Made by a program: the position numbers and the translations under genes. 62,000 bases of DNA from Cryptomeria japonica (Eukaryota; Streptophyta; Pinopsida; Cupressales; Cupressaceae), in contig NC_081414.1 in the NCBI RefSeq assembly GCF_030272615.1, positions 307,625,164 through 307,687,163 of the forward strand, given 5' to 3'. Each line of letters begins with the position of its first letter. Position 1 is the first letter of the stretch. Positions 21,641 to 32,906 of this stretch are shown here, one piece after another. Below the pieces are notes generated by a model. The model did not search any database and had not been told where the DNA came from. It saw nothing but the letters and a program-made list of their open reading frames with translations.

Positions 21641-22265
21641 ACATAAAAAGTGAAAAAAAAAATTTAACCTTTTAGTTAAACAATTTAGCAAACTATCTAC
21701 ATTAGTTTAAATATATTTAGACATCATTCAAAGTTTGTTTTTTTTAAAGCAAGGTTTGAATGTTTTTTTGAAAACTAGATTCTTCAAAACAATTGTGAAA
21801 ATTCAACAAAACTTGTCAAATCTAGTGTTAAATCTTGTGCAAATAACTTAGAAATGATTTAGACTACCTAGGAATCATTTCTAATCTATCTAAATGCAAC
21901 AAAAAATAAACAAATTGTTTTAAAAAAGTATAGAAAAAAAAAAAAAAAACTTACCTGGGAATCTGATTTTCCCTTCAAATCCACTTGGAATCACTCAAAA
22001 ATCACTCCAAATCACCTTGCAAGTCACTCCAAGTCAACTTCCCCCTTCTCAGCCCAAAACCCAATCAGAAAACAAAAAATGAATTATGTTTTTGTCGTTT
22101 TTGGCTAAGAGAAATAGGCAGGCAAGTTTTTGTCACAGACTCGCCGAGCTTTTGTGAAAAACTCGGCGAGTTTTCTGCCGAGTACAAGTCAAATCTACTC
22201 GCCAGGCTCAAAAACTCGGCGAGTTTTTGAAACTCGCCGAGTTTTCGGTGAGTGTTCCATCTATG
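21641..22265 (-). other. hAT upstream region with CGAGT-rich subterminal repeats
   Basis: AT-rich leader, then 22135-22250 packed with ACTCGGCGAG / CTCGCCGAGT words on both strands. A plausible minus-strand terminus is CATAGATGG at 22265, comparable to the CATAG start of the element at 59321. Clustered short motifs near the ends are typical of hAT transposase binding sites. The opposite end is lost. Confidence 0.5.
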
Positions 22266-22398
22266 ACCTAAATCACCTCTTTTATGTTCTTTACTATCAA
22301 AAACAACCTCAACACAGTGCACCTTGTGTTTAACTAGGCATTTATGACCAAGCTCCCATGGCTCCTTGCAAGAAAATCGCATATTCTTTCTCCATATC

Positions 22399-23355
22399 TC
22401 ATTCTTGCCTCATCTGACATGTTGGGTTTCTTAGGCCACTCCCTTTGAAAAGGCTCATTTTTGGAGTAGAGAATTCCATGTTTCCAACTTTCTTGATGGT
22501 ATCTGGTAGAGTTGTTGGATCAAAAGCCTTCACCCAACCACATAATGATTTTGATAACCCTTCAATGAAAAGAATTATGAATCTCCTCTTGGACACATCT
22601 AACACCATCATAACAAGCCTTTGAAAATCCAAAATGTAAGCATCAATTGTACCATGTTGTTTCAACTTTCAACTAGGCTAACTCCTAAAAATGCAACTCT
22701 AGGTCTTTCGTGTCAAATCTATTTGAGTCTCTAACTAAAGTTAGCACATAATTTAATAAGGTTATGTCCTCATGTCAACAAACCATGGTACCACCATTTG
22801 TGTGCCTCTCCCTCCAATTGTAAAGTACCATACTTGATAGCTTCATTTTCAAACATGGAATTTAATGAAAGATAGGCATCCAATTTTTTAATCAAAGACC
22901 CATTACTGCATTTGTTGGAACCATCAAAGTTGGGAATGGATAACTTACCTAACCTCCTCTATTAATCCTTGTTTTGTGGGCCCGTGTCCCTTAGTCTATT
23001 TTCTCATTTTGAATTGACAAAAGTATGGTAAAGGCATGGTAGCATGAAACCCATAATCCAAAGACTAATACTCATGCAAATAGCTTACAAAGCCCTCTTC
23101 ATGGTTTGGTTGTCATTCATTACCTACAAGTTGCCATTCTAGAAAAGTAGGCAGTAGAGGCCTAGATGATCCACTAGCTGCCTTAGAGTTGTTAGTTGGA
23201 ATGTTTCTATTATGTTGGTTGAAAATTTTGTACACCTAGGAAGATGTGCAAAATTGTGGTTTCAGCCACAGTGTGTGAGCATAAAACTCTCCTAATTTAG
23301 GGAAGGCTCCCCCTATACTACTACTAACACTAATCTAATTTGGGTGGGAAGACAT
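22399..23355 (-). pseudogene. Ty3/gypsy gag relic
   Basis: Minus-strand fragments in different frames: a start MSSHP at 23355, then FDGSNK-like and KLDAYLSLNSMFE. EAHKWWYHG matches the conserved double Trp of the capsid domain. The best segment is 22665-22399, with GTIDAYILDFQRLV and FIEGLSKSLCGWVKAFDP, the hallmark C-terminal part of retrotransposon gag. Many stops and frameshifts are present. No protease or RT follows to the left, where the hAT element ends. It belongs to a different gypsy family from elements C and D. Confidence 0.65.
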
Positions 23356-24560
23356 CTTAATCTCTTTTTTCAGAACAGACGATATTATTTCTCTTATTTT
23401 AGAAAATAAGTTACAGCAACAACGGTAAATACAAAAATAAAACTTTTTGTAGAATTTTTAGAACATAAAGGGAAGCAAAGTTTCCATGAAAGCACAAAGA
23501 CTTCCATCACTTCCCCAGGACAGGAAAATAGAAATGAAAGCACAAAGTCTTCAGCACTCCTACTGTCCTATCAACCTTCTCAAAATGATAACAGTGTACA
23601 ACACAGCAGCTCAAAGTCTGTCTATATGATGCACTTCACCTTACATGCACAAGTCTTAAAAATAAAAGAAGCACAAAGTCTACAAGTTATCTCCTTACTT
23701 GAGCTTTCTACACTAGCTTCAAACGTGATAAGCAGCTCAAAGTCTACAAGACCAAGTCTTAAAATCAAACCTATGACTCTAAATACAATTAGCAGCTCAA
23801 AGTCTGCAAGATTGAATTTAAATCCCTCTTGAACAATAGATCAATAATCACAATCAATTCCAAAAAATGTCGTCACATAACAACTTGAATTGGCACAAAA
23901 TCTCAACACAAGTTGCCTCTTTTATTCAAAGCAATTTGATTTACATCTAAGCTCAAAGTCTTAGAGTGCACATACAAACTGGCAGAATTTTGTTGCATTG
24001 CCAAAAGATGATCATTACAAAGAGCACCCTCGTCTATATATAGGAGAGAGGCTGAGAACGAAATGTGGGAAAAGTCTAACCAACTGAGACTTATTCCACA
24101 ACTAACTAACTATGACTTATTCAACATTGCAAGTCCTATTGCATTTCAACTTGCAATGTGATTACATGTAATTACAAATTACAACTTTGCAAGTGATATG
24201 ATCTCCTGCAATTACAATTTCTGACATTACATGTAATTTGTCAAAATGAAATTACAAATGCATAATTGAAACTAAGTGTCTAGAGACACGACTCTATTTA
24301 CATCATCCTCTATTTGATCTTCATGCTATAATAAGACACTTTGTGATTGAAGTACTCGGGTTTGGGAATGGCATCTTGAACCAGAACAAGAACTTGCACC
24401 CTTGATAGTCTTTGCGTCCTTGGCCAGCGAACCTCAACCTTATCACATGCTCCGTAGTACCATTTCTTCAAGAGGGAGATTCTCCTCTTCATTGTGTTCT
24501 TTCTCCATCCTTGATTCACTTTGTCACTAGATGACTTCTATTTATAGATGACTTCATGAG
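23356..24560 (-). mobile_element. Probable LTR/leader of the gag relic with reiterated AGCTCAAAGTCT
   Basis: It lies directly upstream (minus strand) of the gag start. A TATATATAG core lies near 24034 and a minus-strand AATAAA near 23925. The word AGC(T/A)CAAAGTCT recurs near 23490, 23540, 23605, 23670, 23731, 23789 and 23950. Layout fits a 5' LTR but I could not fix its ends. Confidence 0.4.
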
Positions 24561-25846
24561 GATTATTGACCCTTGACTTGCCCCATGAATTACTGTTGTA
24601 TCAATTCTTCCTTTGTTTACTAATGAAGAACCCATAACACCTTATTCAAGATGAAATTGTTATAAAACAATGCCCATGCCTTAATTTGTTGGTTTGATAG
24701 ATCGTGTGTGCAAACAAGACTGACAAGGGAAGGGATAAATTGATGCAAAAATGGGCTCACAAGTAAATTTCAAGTTTTGAGGACTGCATTACATGTGACA
24801 AGAGTGCAATCGGGTTTTGTAGCAGGCACAACACATAACAACAGCACGAGAAAAAAATCAAGTTTTGTGTTACAAGCTGCATAAAACATACACTTAAGCC
24901 AAATCGGGTTTTAGGAAAGGCATAACATGAAACACTTTTGAAAATTGGGATTTGGGAGCTTGTATACGAGTGATGTTTGAATATTGAAAACCACTTCCAA
25001 TCAGGTTCTAGAGACCCGATTGCAAGTAACAATACAACTTGTACTGATGCCTCGAAAACCTGACTTGACAAGTAACTTGACAATTAAAACAATGAACAAA
25101 CTTGTAATCGGGTCTTAAAGGCCCGATTACAAGTCAGTGCATTTACTTGTAAAGTCATCCAAAAGTTCCTACCACTTGTAGTGAGGTCAAAAAGTTCCTA
25201 CTTGTAGTGACTTTACTTGCAATGACAACAAAATGTTCCTACTTGCAGTGACTGGCTTGAAACCTGAAATTGCTCAGAAAGCTAGGAAAATGAAGGCCAA
25301 AACTAACCAAAACTTGGACAACAATGACAAACACACCCACGCATGATTTGGCATTAACAAATATAACTTTTGCACCTCATAAATCGTGCCTTAGAGACAA
25401 AAAACGACACATTTTGAGCAAAACTTTGTAGGGGTTGCCTAATTTTTTTAAAGTTCAAAAATGAGGACAACATATTACTAACTTCCCCATTATTTCCATT
25501 ATTGTTTTGATCAGCCTTGTTCATGTTCATTGTTTGTATTGTTTGTGTTAAAGTTATCGATTCGAGTACAGGTATGGGTGCAGATTCATGGGTATGGCAA
25601 AAAAAGTTCCCTTAGTACAAGTACGGGTACGTCCGTACATACATATATATATTTTATATATATTCATATGTTATATATATGTTTAAACAGAAAAATTATG
25701 ATTATTACAATCCATGCAATGTCTTTCCCATACATAAATCCATAATAGCCAATAATTATTCATAATTTGCAAATATGATAATATTCGATTTCAAGTCTCA
25801 AAATGTCATGACACAATGAAAATCCAAATTACAAGCCATATGGGAT
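24561..25846. other. Unassigned non-coding DNA
   Basis: No convincing ORF. 24760-25260 has several facing CGGGTT / AACCCG-type words, for example AATCGGGTC and GGCCCGATT around 25100, and repeated TTCCTACTTG(T/C)AGTGAC near 25195-25250. 25560-25680 has CAGGTATGGGTGC and GTACGGGTACGTCCG next to an AT run, probably the 3' flank of the adjacent hAT copy. Confidence 0.4.
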
Positions 25847-26215
25847 TTAATCTCCATATTCATCTTCACTTAAAGCATCAAGCCCAAGGTCATCAATCGG
25901 TTCAACTTCAACATCATTTGAACCACAATCCATTGGATTGCCACTCCCACTAGCTACACCTATGTCAAGTTCTAGAGCTGCCTCATCTATAAAGACTTGG
26001 ACAAGTTGTGCAATAGTAGCATCTAAATCAGCACACTCAAGGGCTAGATTCCAATTCCTTACCATACTTGCACTATAATCAGGTTTCTTATGTGACAATA
26101 GACGAAGGTTAAAGAGTATCAAGACCAAATCCTTTACTTTTTTTGCACCCAAATGTTTGCACTTGACTGGGTGGATGGAGTATGTACTCCAATTCCGCTC
26201 GGTGTGATAGTCCTA
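25847..26215 (-). pseudogene. hAT transposase C-terminal (hATC dimerisation) fragment
   Basis: One open frame on the minus strand from about 26215 to the TAA ending at 25847 encodes the diagnostic hATC end: TERNWSTYS, VKCKHLGAKKVKDLV, FNLRLLSHK and an acidic tail. This is the domain through which hAT transposases oligomerise. The catalytic part upstream is absent. It is a different copy from 20212-21640. Confidence 0.8.
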
Positions 26216-27560
26216 AAAATGACTGCACAAAATTTTTCATGCTTGAGTCAAAATATTGGTCATTCTAGATTCATTTTGCCCTCTATCAAGTTTCATAGTT
26301 TAAGGTTTAGGGTTTATGAATTTCCAATTAAGTCTTGTGAAAGAAAAACCCTAAGCATATTCTATTCCGTCATTACCTTTTTTACACTTAAGCCAAGGGT
26401 CGGTTACTGTTGGTGAGGCCATTATATTTCCTAAGCATTAAGTTGTTTTCGGCTGGCCCCGTTCTATTTTCCTTAGTCTGCACGAAAAATTTCCCTATGG
26501 TCGGTCCCTTTTAATATTCATGCCAGCGCTTATAAATTTTTCCTAAGTCTAATATTTTAATACTTCGACCGGTGGATAAAGGCAAAACAGATCTGACGGT
26601 CCGCGCTTCTCCGCGGTCGAAGGTACAAGGAAGATAAAGACCGCGGCATCATCTCGTGTCCTTGGCGGAGAAGGGTGAGCCGGCGATTTGACCTTTCAAA
26701 TATTTGATGTTACCGGTTCGCAGCAAGTAAAATCCGAGTTACTAATGGTTCATCAATCTACACGTGCTTGTATTGAACGATGATGTTTTAATCCTGGTCC
26801 AAGAAGTGCTCGGGAGTTAGCGGCCATTGCTAAGTGATCATTGTGGCTGGAAAGTAAATAGAGAACAGATCCAATGGTTCTCGTAACCCCGAGATCAAGA
26901 GATGCGAGGAGATTATGGACCGCGACATCACCAGATGATGCCACGTGTCCAAGGTGGGCCAAGAAAAGCCGACGGTGGGGTCACTGAAAGTGGAGAAGTA
27001 AGCGGTGAGTTAGATATGCCACATCATGCTAAGGGTGGACCCACTTGCCCCATGTGATGGTCAATTTCATATTGACTAAAGATGATTGTGCGATGCGCCA
27101 TTTTGAAAGATGATCGACGGTTCAGTTTTAACCTTATTTCAAATGCAATTAGAGCCGTTATTTCACTCACGCGAGTAATAATGGCGGATGAGACAGTGGC
27201 GTTTCATTCCAGATGATAATAAAAGCGCTCTCAAAGCTATTTTCGATTCATAAAGAGATTCATAGTGATTTAGAGGACATTCCCGTAGTTGAAGAAGATT
27301 GAGACGGTTTCTTGCAGCACAGGATTGCTATTCCCCTGGTGTTTACAAAGTAGTAAGTTGTTAAAATACCCTTTCTTTGTTCCCTAAATAATTGAAGTAT
27401 GAATTGTGTGGGTAATTATAAGGAAAATCTCACAAATTGTTCTAGGATTAAGAATTTGATAAGAATTTGCATATTTCTGGGCTGCTCTTGAGGTTTTTGT
27501 GTCGAATCCTAGTTTATTTTTCCTTTTGTGGTTAAGTGATAGAAACCCTAGTCTGGTAAG
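26216..27560 (+). other. Leader region of ORF F; possible LTR F start
   Basis: No ORF. TGTTGGTGAGGCC at about 26408 could be an LTR start, but it lacks the tip hairpins of LTRs A-C. A/GTAAGT near 27350 is a candidate splice donor, and the ATG at 27561 lies in good context (AAGATGGC) after a T-rich acceptor-like stretch. By analogy with LTR A this would be the promoter and leader of a third-lineage U3 ORF; weakly supported. Confidence 0.35.
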
Positions 27561-28430
27561 ATGGCTCCCTCACGAAAACATTCAGGGCAGACTGAATATT
27601 TGAAGAGAAATCTTTTTGATGATTTTCTCGATCAATTAAAGCCCTTGACAAATGATAAGTACCAAGGGCAGAAATTTGTTCATGGTAAAACCCTAAAAGA
27701 AGGGTTAACTGATAAAGCATACCACTTGGCGGATGCTAGGATACCGATGACTGGGATGGATATGTTCAAGTTATGGTATGGACAGAGAAATTTACATTCC
27801 CTACTCTCAAGTCCCTGGCAATATGATTCAGGTAAATTAGTGGTGTCGAGTGTGTTCATGGACGTCGACCTTCTTAAGGATGTTCCAAACATTTATGACC
27901 CTATCTCGAGGGTTATAAGGGGAAATGAAGGAGAAACTCTACTGATAATCAGAAGAGAGGAATTCCAGGAGATTTTTGACTTATATGAACCATATGCTAA
28001 CCTGGTACAAGTAGATTTAAATGAGTTAAAGGCGGAGTATTATAGAATGAAAGATTTCATTAGAACTAATTTTCTTCCAATGTATTTGGCTAGAGCAAGA
28101 GAGACAACGTACTACATTGGTCCTAGTTCAGAGGAGCCATTCCCCATTGGTGCTTTTGCTCCTTATTCTCAAGATACCTTTTTCTCTCTATGTCAGATCT
28201 TGGGTTTCAATCCAATTACAGTTATGCCACCTGATTTCATGTATATGGCCATACAAATTCAACATCCAGATTATACAATGGTTTTTGACTTCGCCCCATA
28301 CCTTGAAGAGAAGATTCATGAGGGTTGCAGGATATTAAAAATAAAGTGGTTGGCACTAAATTCTAGTATTCATTGCTCATGCACATGTTCTTATATCGGA
28401 ATGCGGATTACTTTGAAGGTACTATGAACC
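27561..28430 (+). pseudogene. ORF F, piece 1 (N-terminal)
   Basis: It starts MAPSRKHSG and is open for about 260 codons. One frameshift near 28340-28365 then moves it into the frame that reads LYRNADYF up to the LTR B insertion. It has features of a soluble protein and no recognised enzyme motif. Downstream pieces carry IRIYGFSGQPHVLP followed by a FAEV motif, which lines up with the RVHGCP...MLPRYPTD...LEV region of LTR ORFs A and C. I therefore treat it as a remote lineage of the same family. It is interrupted by LTR B with TSD GAACC. Confidence 0.55.
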
Positions 28431-28864
28431 TGTTGTCACGTATTCACACATCGCCCCATTGCAAATGGGGACCCCTACTTTCTGCTTTCTAGGGTTTGTT
28501 TTGTTTAGGTCTTTTAGGTTCTTGTCTATTAGCCTTTGCACTTTGAGAGTTGTGAGAGGGATCATTCAGATAGTAGGCTCTGCTTGAGCTAAGGTGAGTT
28601 AGTAGATGGTCCAGGTCAGGGTTTCTTTGAAAGCCTTCCCCAGGTCAAGTTTTGCTCTTATTTCTAGGTGTGACTAGCCTGAGTTTGAAGAGGTTAGTTA
28701 AGTTTTGTGAGTGAGTGTCATCTTTGAGAGTTTAAGATTGGTCCAATAGGTGAAAGATGAAGCCCTAGGCATGATTTGGTGTGAAGATGACTTATTTATC
28801 CTCTAGGAACGCCTTGTGCAAGGCCAGACTTGGTGAGATAAGCGAGAAAGGTCAAGAAACTTGA

Positions 28865-31045
28865 GCTAATCATGAAATTCGTTCCTGGCCCTTTCAAAGG
28901 GTCCAGAGTGAAATTTCACAAGGGACCTAAGATTTGACCTAAGTCAGTGAGTGGTTGAGCAAATTTGCAAAGATATGAAAGGAAATGCATCAAACGGTTG
29001 AGTCTAGGGCGAAATCAAGTCAAATTCAAGGTAAATTGAGCCAAGAATAGGAATTTTGCTCCCGACCCTTCCAAAGGGTCCAAAGCGAATTCCTCTATAA
29101 GACACTCCACCTTGACCCAAACTAGGAACTAGCTCATTCCCAAGCATTAGTAAAGGCAAAACACTTGTTTGGATAAGAAATAATGGGAAATGAAGTCAAG
29201 GGAGGAATTTCGCCCCTGACCCTTCCAAAGGGTCCAAAGCGAAATTCATATAAGATCTTATTTCTTCACAAAATCTTGAAGTGAATAAAAATTTGAATTG
29301 GATGATGATAGGGGGAGGCCTAACAAGTTATATCCAAGCCAAGGAAAGGAGAAAGAAAAGTGAGAAATGAGCCTAAAATGAAAATTTCGCTCCTGACCCT
29401 TCTAAAGGGTCCAGAGCGAAATTTCCATATCCTCTATTTTCTCTTTGATATGACAAAATTTGTGACTCCTAAGGCATGGTTTGAGAGGCTTTCATGTGTT
29501 CTAGCCTTTGAAAGGAGGTTTGAGGCAATGAAATGGTGAAAATCAACCCAAAATAGGAATTTCGCTCCTGACCCTTCCAAAGGGTCCAGAGCGAAATCCT
29601 CAATTTGACCCTCTATTTTGCCTAAAACATTGAAAAGTGAGAATTTTGAGCTAAGTGGATGGCAAATAGACTTGATTGTGGTGAGGAGAGGTGAGTTTGA
29701 TCAAGTTTGAAGGTGGATCGAATGAAAGAAGAGTGAAATCAACCTAGAGTGTGAATTTCGCTCCTGACCCTTCCAAAGGGTCCAGAGCGAAATTCTCCAT
29801 AAACCTCATTTTCTTCCTTGTTTAGGCCAACATTTTAGTTCCTTGGGCATATTTGGAAGTGGATTAGCATGTTTTTGCCTTAGGAAGTGATTAAAAGTGA
29901 AGGAGTGAAGAATTGTGTCCTAAATCTTGAATTTCGCTCCTGACCCTTCCAAAGGGTCCAGAGCGAAATTCTTGAAAACACCTATTTTCCCTTTAGATGA
30001 GGTCAAATCCTTGGTTTCTATGGTGTGATTGAAGGTGGATTGGTTTATATTGGTTTTGCAATGGAGATTGAAGTTCAAGAAATGAGAGATCAAGCCTAGA
30101 ATGTGAATTTCGCTCCTGACCCTTCCAAAGGGTCCAAAGCAAAATTCTCAAAATCTTTTTTCTCTTCAAATTTTGTGTCAAGACAAACGTTGATCAAGGT
30201 GAATTGAGCTTGGAGATACCCCTAGGCATGCCTTTGAATAGCTTGTGACCACCAAATGTGAAGGAATTGAGCTAAAACTTGAATTTCGCTCCTGACCCTT
30301 CCAAAGGGTCCAGAGCGAAATTTTCTATAGGTCTTGTCCTTGGCCATGATTTGGAGCGAATTTCTCCTTTCAGGCCTTCTTAGGGATCAAACAAGTGTTG
30401 CTTTCATGAGAGAGAGATCCAAAGATGAGAGTCCAGGTAAAAGAAAGTGAGAAGGATAGAGCTAAGTGAGAGAAATCAAGCAAATCATGAATTTCGCTCC
30501 TGACCCTTCCAAAGGGTCCAGAGCGAAATTCTCAAAATCACCTAGTTTGCTCATGATTGAGATCAAGAGATGGATTCCTAGGCCTTGATGAAGAGAAGAC
30601 TAGTGTATGCTTGACTTGGGAGGCATTTTGGAGTAGACAAATGATGGAATTTGGACTTAATCATAAAAATCGCTCCTGATCCTTCCAAAGGGTCCAAAGC
30701 GAAATTCTTAAAACCTCTATTTTGCTCCCAATTTTGCATCAAGCCTAGTGTTGATTGAGATTAAAAACATCCTTAGGCATGTATTTGAGTAAGTTGTGAT
30801 AGCAAAATGTGAAGAATTTGTCCTAAAATGCAAATTTCGCTCCTGACCCTTCCAAAGGGTCCAGAGCGAAATTCCTAGGAGGTCTAATATTTTGCCTAGG
30901 TCCTTGAGCAAAACCTATTCGTAGGCAATTTTGGAGGCAAATGACTTGATCTTGGTAAGGTAATGTTGAAAATGAGGTCTAATTGAGCAACTCTGTCAAA
31001 TTTCGCTCATGACCCTTCCAAAGGGTCCTAAGCGAATTTTATTAT
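28865..31045 (+). repeat. Array of 13 imperfect palindromes, mostly 176-bp spacing
   Basis: Copies read about CGCTCCTGACCCTT, loop, AAGGGTCCAGAGCG. Starts: 28880, 29057, 29211, 29388, 29563, 29759, 29935, 30111, 30287, 30495, 30671, 30838 and 31004. Intervals: 177, 154, 177, 175, 196, 176, 176, 176, 208, 176, 167 and 166. Compared with LTRs A and C the GTCCCT/AGGGAC stem has become GACCCT/AGGGTC, a paired change on both arms that keeps base pairing. Confidence 0.8.
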
Positions 31046-31159
31046 AGGGCCTGTCCCTGGAGAGGATCTTGAGCGAATTTCATTCTAATGCCTTCTTGTT
31101 GATGATTTAAGGTAGGAAATACTATGTTAGAATGAAAATTTATTATGTGTAGTTAATCA

Positions 31160-31690
31160 CCTTTTGGTTTGTTTTGCAGATGGAAGAAAATCAAGCCAGG
31201 ACAAGGACGACCTATTCTAAGCCCATCATTATCAAGGACACTTCAAAGGCATGGAGGACTCAAGGTGCTTCTAAAGCACTGGAAGACTTCAAGTGTTTGA
31301 GGAGTTCCAAGCTATCCTCAAAAGACTCCATTCTACCACACAAAAGACCCACATGATGACAGAGAAGAATGACCTTACCAACACTTCAAGGCGAGACATG
31401 CTACCAGAGAAAGAACACTTCACAGTGAGGAAGCCTCATCAAGCACATGGAAGTCAAGGAGGTACATCATTCTTCGCATCAAGGACAGAGGAGGATCACC
31501 CAAGATACAAACGTCAGACAAGGTGGCATCTCAGTCACTTTTCCTCCAGTCGGATTGGTCCACCTCAGTATGTCCAAATTCAATGTACCTAATTTATCAA
31601 GGACGACACAAACTTCGGTGTACCTGCCCCTACTTCCTATTGGTCCACACTCATTGAATGTAATTTTCTCATTGGCTAAGGAAGTTTGTT
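31160..31690 (+). other. Short residual region of LTR B in place of the U3 ORF
   Basis: TTTTGCAG|ATGGAAG at about 31172-31186 looks like an intron acceptor with start codon. It is followed by only 60 codons, then an overlapping frame of 99 codons rich in Lys, Arg, Thr and His. No similarity to ORF A is visible. Probably a remnant or replacement of the U3 gene; not called as a gene. Confidence 0.35.
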
Positions 31691-31695
31691 ATAAC

Positions 31696-31785
31696 AAACC
31701 CTAATTAGGGTTTCTATCTTGTAATCCTAGCCATTGATTCTAAGTCAATCAGAGCCATCAATTTGTAAAGGGCTCTCTATATAAA
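31696..31785 (+). promoter_or_regulatory. Promoter P2 of LTR B: inverted telo-box plus TATA
   Basis: AAACCCTAATTAGGGTTT at 31696-31713 and TATATAAA at 31778-31785, again 64 bp apart, with a degenerate TAGCCATTGATT block between. Confidence 0.65.
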
Positions 31786-32655
31786 GCCCTGGCTCTTCAT
31801 TTGTAAAGGTTAATAGTCGGTGAATGGTTAGAGATAGTCAATAGTCAGTAGTGGTAGTTCAAGAGCAATTAGTTTTTAGGGTAGAGTAGAAAGAGAAGGC
31901 AAAGATTGTTGTCAAGACATTGTTGCAAAAGACATGTAAACTTCATTGAAGAAATGGTGAATTCGATGTGTTGATTCAACAATTTGCCTGGTCTCTATAC
32001 TTCCCAAATTTAATTTCATGTTGTTAGATGAATGGAAGGAATTTGTATGATCAATGGTGAAATTTGTATATCCATACTACTAGCGGTTTGTTGATTGCAA
32101 ACTTGCCTTGTGTAGTCAACTGGAATCATTCAACTTAAGCTTAATTTCAATTATCACTTCTTCATCGATATGCATCAACTTGACGGTGTCAATGCTTGTA
32201 GCGGTGATTTGAACATCATAAAGCTATCCTTAGAAGATCGCACTAGCCTTCTGGAGATGATCATAGCATGTCAAAGCAAGACTTAGTTAGAGTTTCATCA
32301 AAGGTTATCCATTGCTCCTACATTCTTAGTGTTAGAATTAGATCCCTCTCCAACCCTTATCCTTTTTTCCTTTTTAAAAATAGGACCAGTAAAGTCTCAC
32401 GTTCCAGTGATATCCAAAGCAAATCAGACGCTCAGGTCATCAAATGTAAGTCCCCTTGTGATTCCAGCAAAATCACATCATACCGCAAGAGCTTATCCAC
32501 ACGTAGAGACCCTACACATCAGAACCTTGGAGTTGCTCCGATTGATCCTTCGGCAAAATCTTCAACAGTCGGGGAAAATTTGTTCAAGAGAAGATAAAAT
32601 ACCTTGGTATTTTATTTTGTGTTCGCATGTGCATAAAAAACACATCAACAGAACC

Positions 32656-32906
32656 TCAAGAGGACAATTAACAATAAGGAAATTCCAGTGCAGCTTTGGA
32701 GCACAGATATGTCTTGGGATAGACAGGAGGCTAGTTTTGTGAGATTTGATAACAACTTTGCTTCTAGGTTGAGACAAAGATTGACAGTGAACCTACCAAG
32801 GATCCCCAAGGAGCTGCATGATTTTGTAAGGCCTAAAGAGAGGTTGCCACTTCTGAAGATTGAACACAATTGAGGGGATTTCATCCCTTATTCTGTTAGC
32901 ACTGTT
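32656..32906 (+). pseudogene. ORF F, piece 2
   Basis: It resumes in the exact frame left at 28430 once LTR B and one TSD copy are discounted. It encodes about 80 residues with a charged, Arg-rich stretch (NFASRLRQRL, VNLPRIPKEL) and one in-frame TGA at 32871. It ends at element G, whose removal again keeps the frame. Two successive clean insertions in one frame support F having been a real coding sequence. Confidence 0.55.

Larger units (their letters stand above)
28431..32650 (+). mobile_element. Solo LTR B (4,220 bp), related to A/C but lacking the U3 ORF
   Basis: It starts TGTTGTCACG, ends CACATCAACA and is flanked by GAACC at 28426-28430 and 32651-32655. It carries the tip hairpins (CCCCATT/AATGGGG stem identical to A), a hairpin array, the inverted telo-box, a TATA box and the conserved tail. 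Where A and C have about 3.2 kb of ORF, B has only about 600 bp with short frames. It split ORF F, whose frame continues exactly across the insertion. Confidence 0.85.

Noticed and set aside
25640-25690. TATATA runs as a promoter
   Set aside because: Simple AT microsatellite next to a hAT 3' end; no gene follows in either direction.
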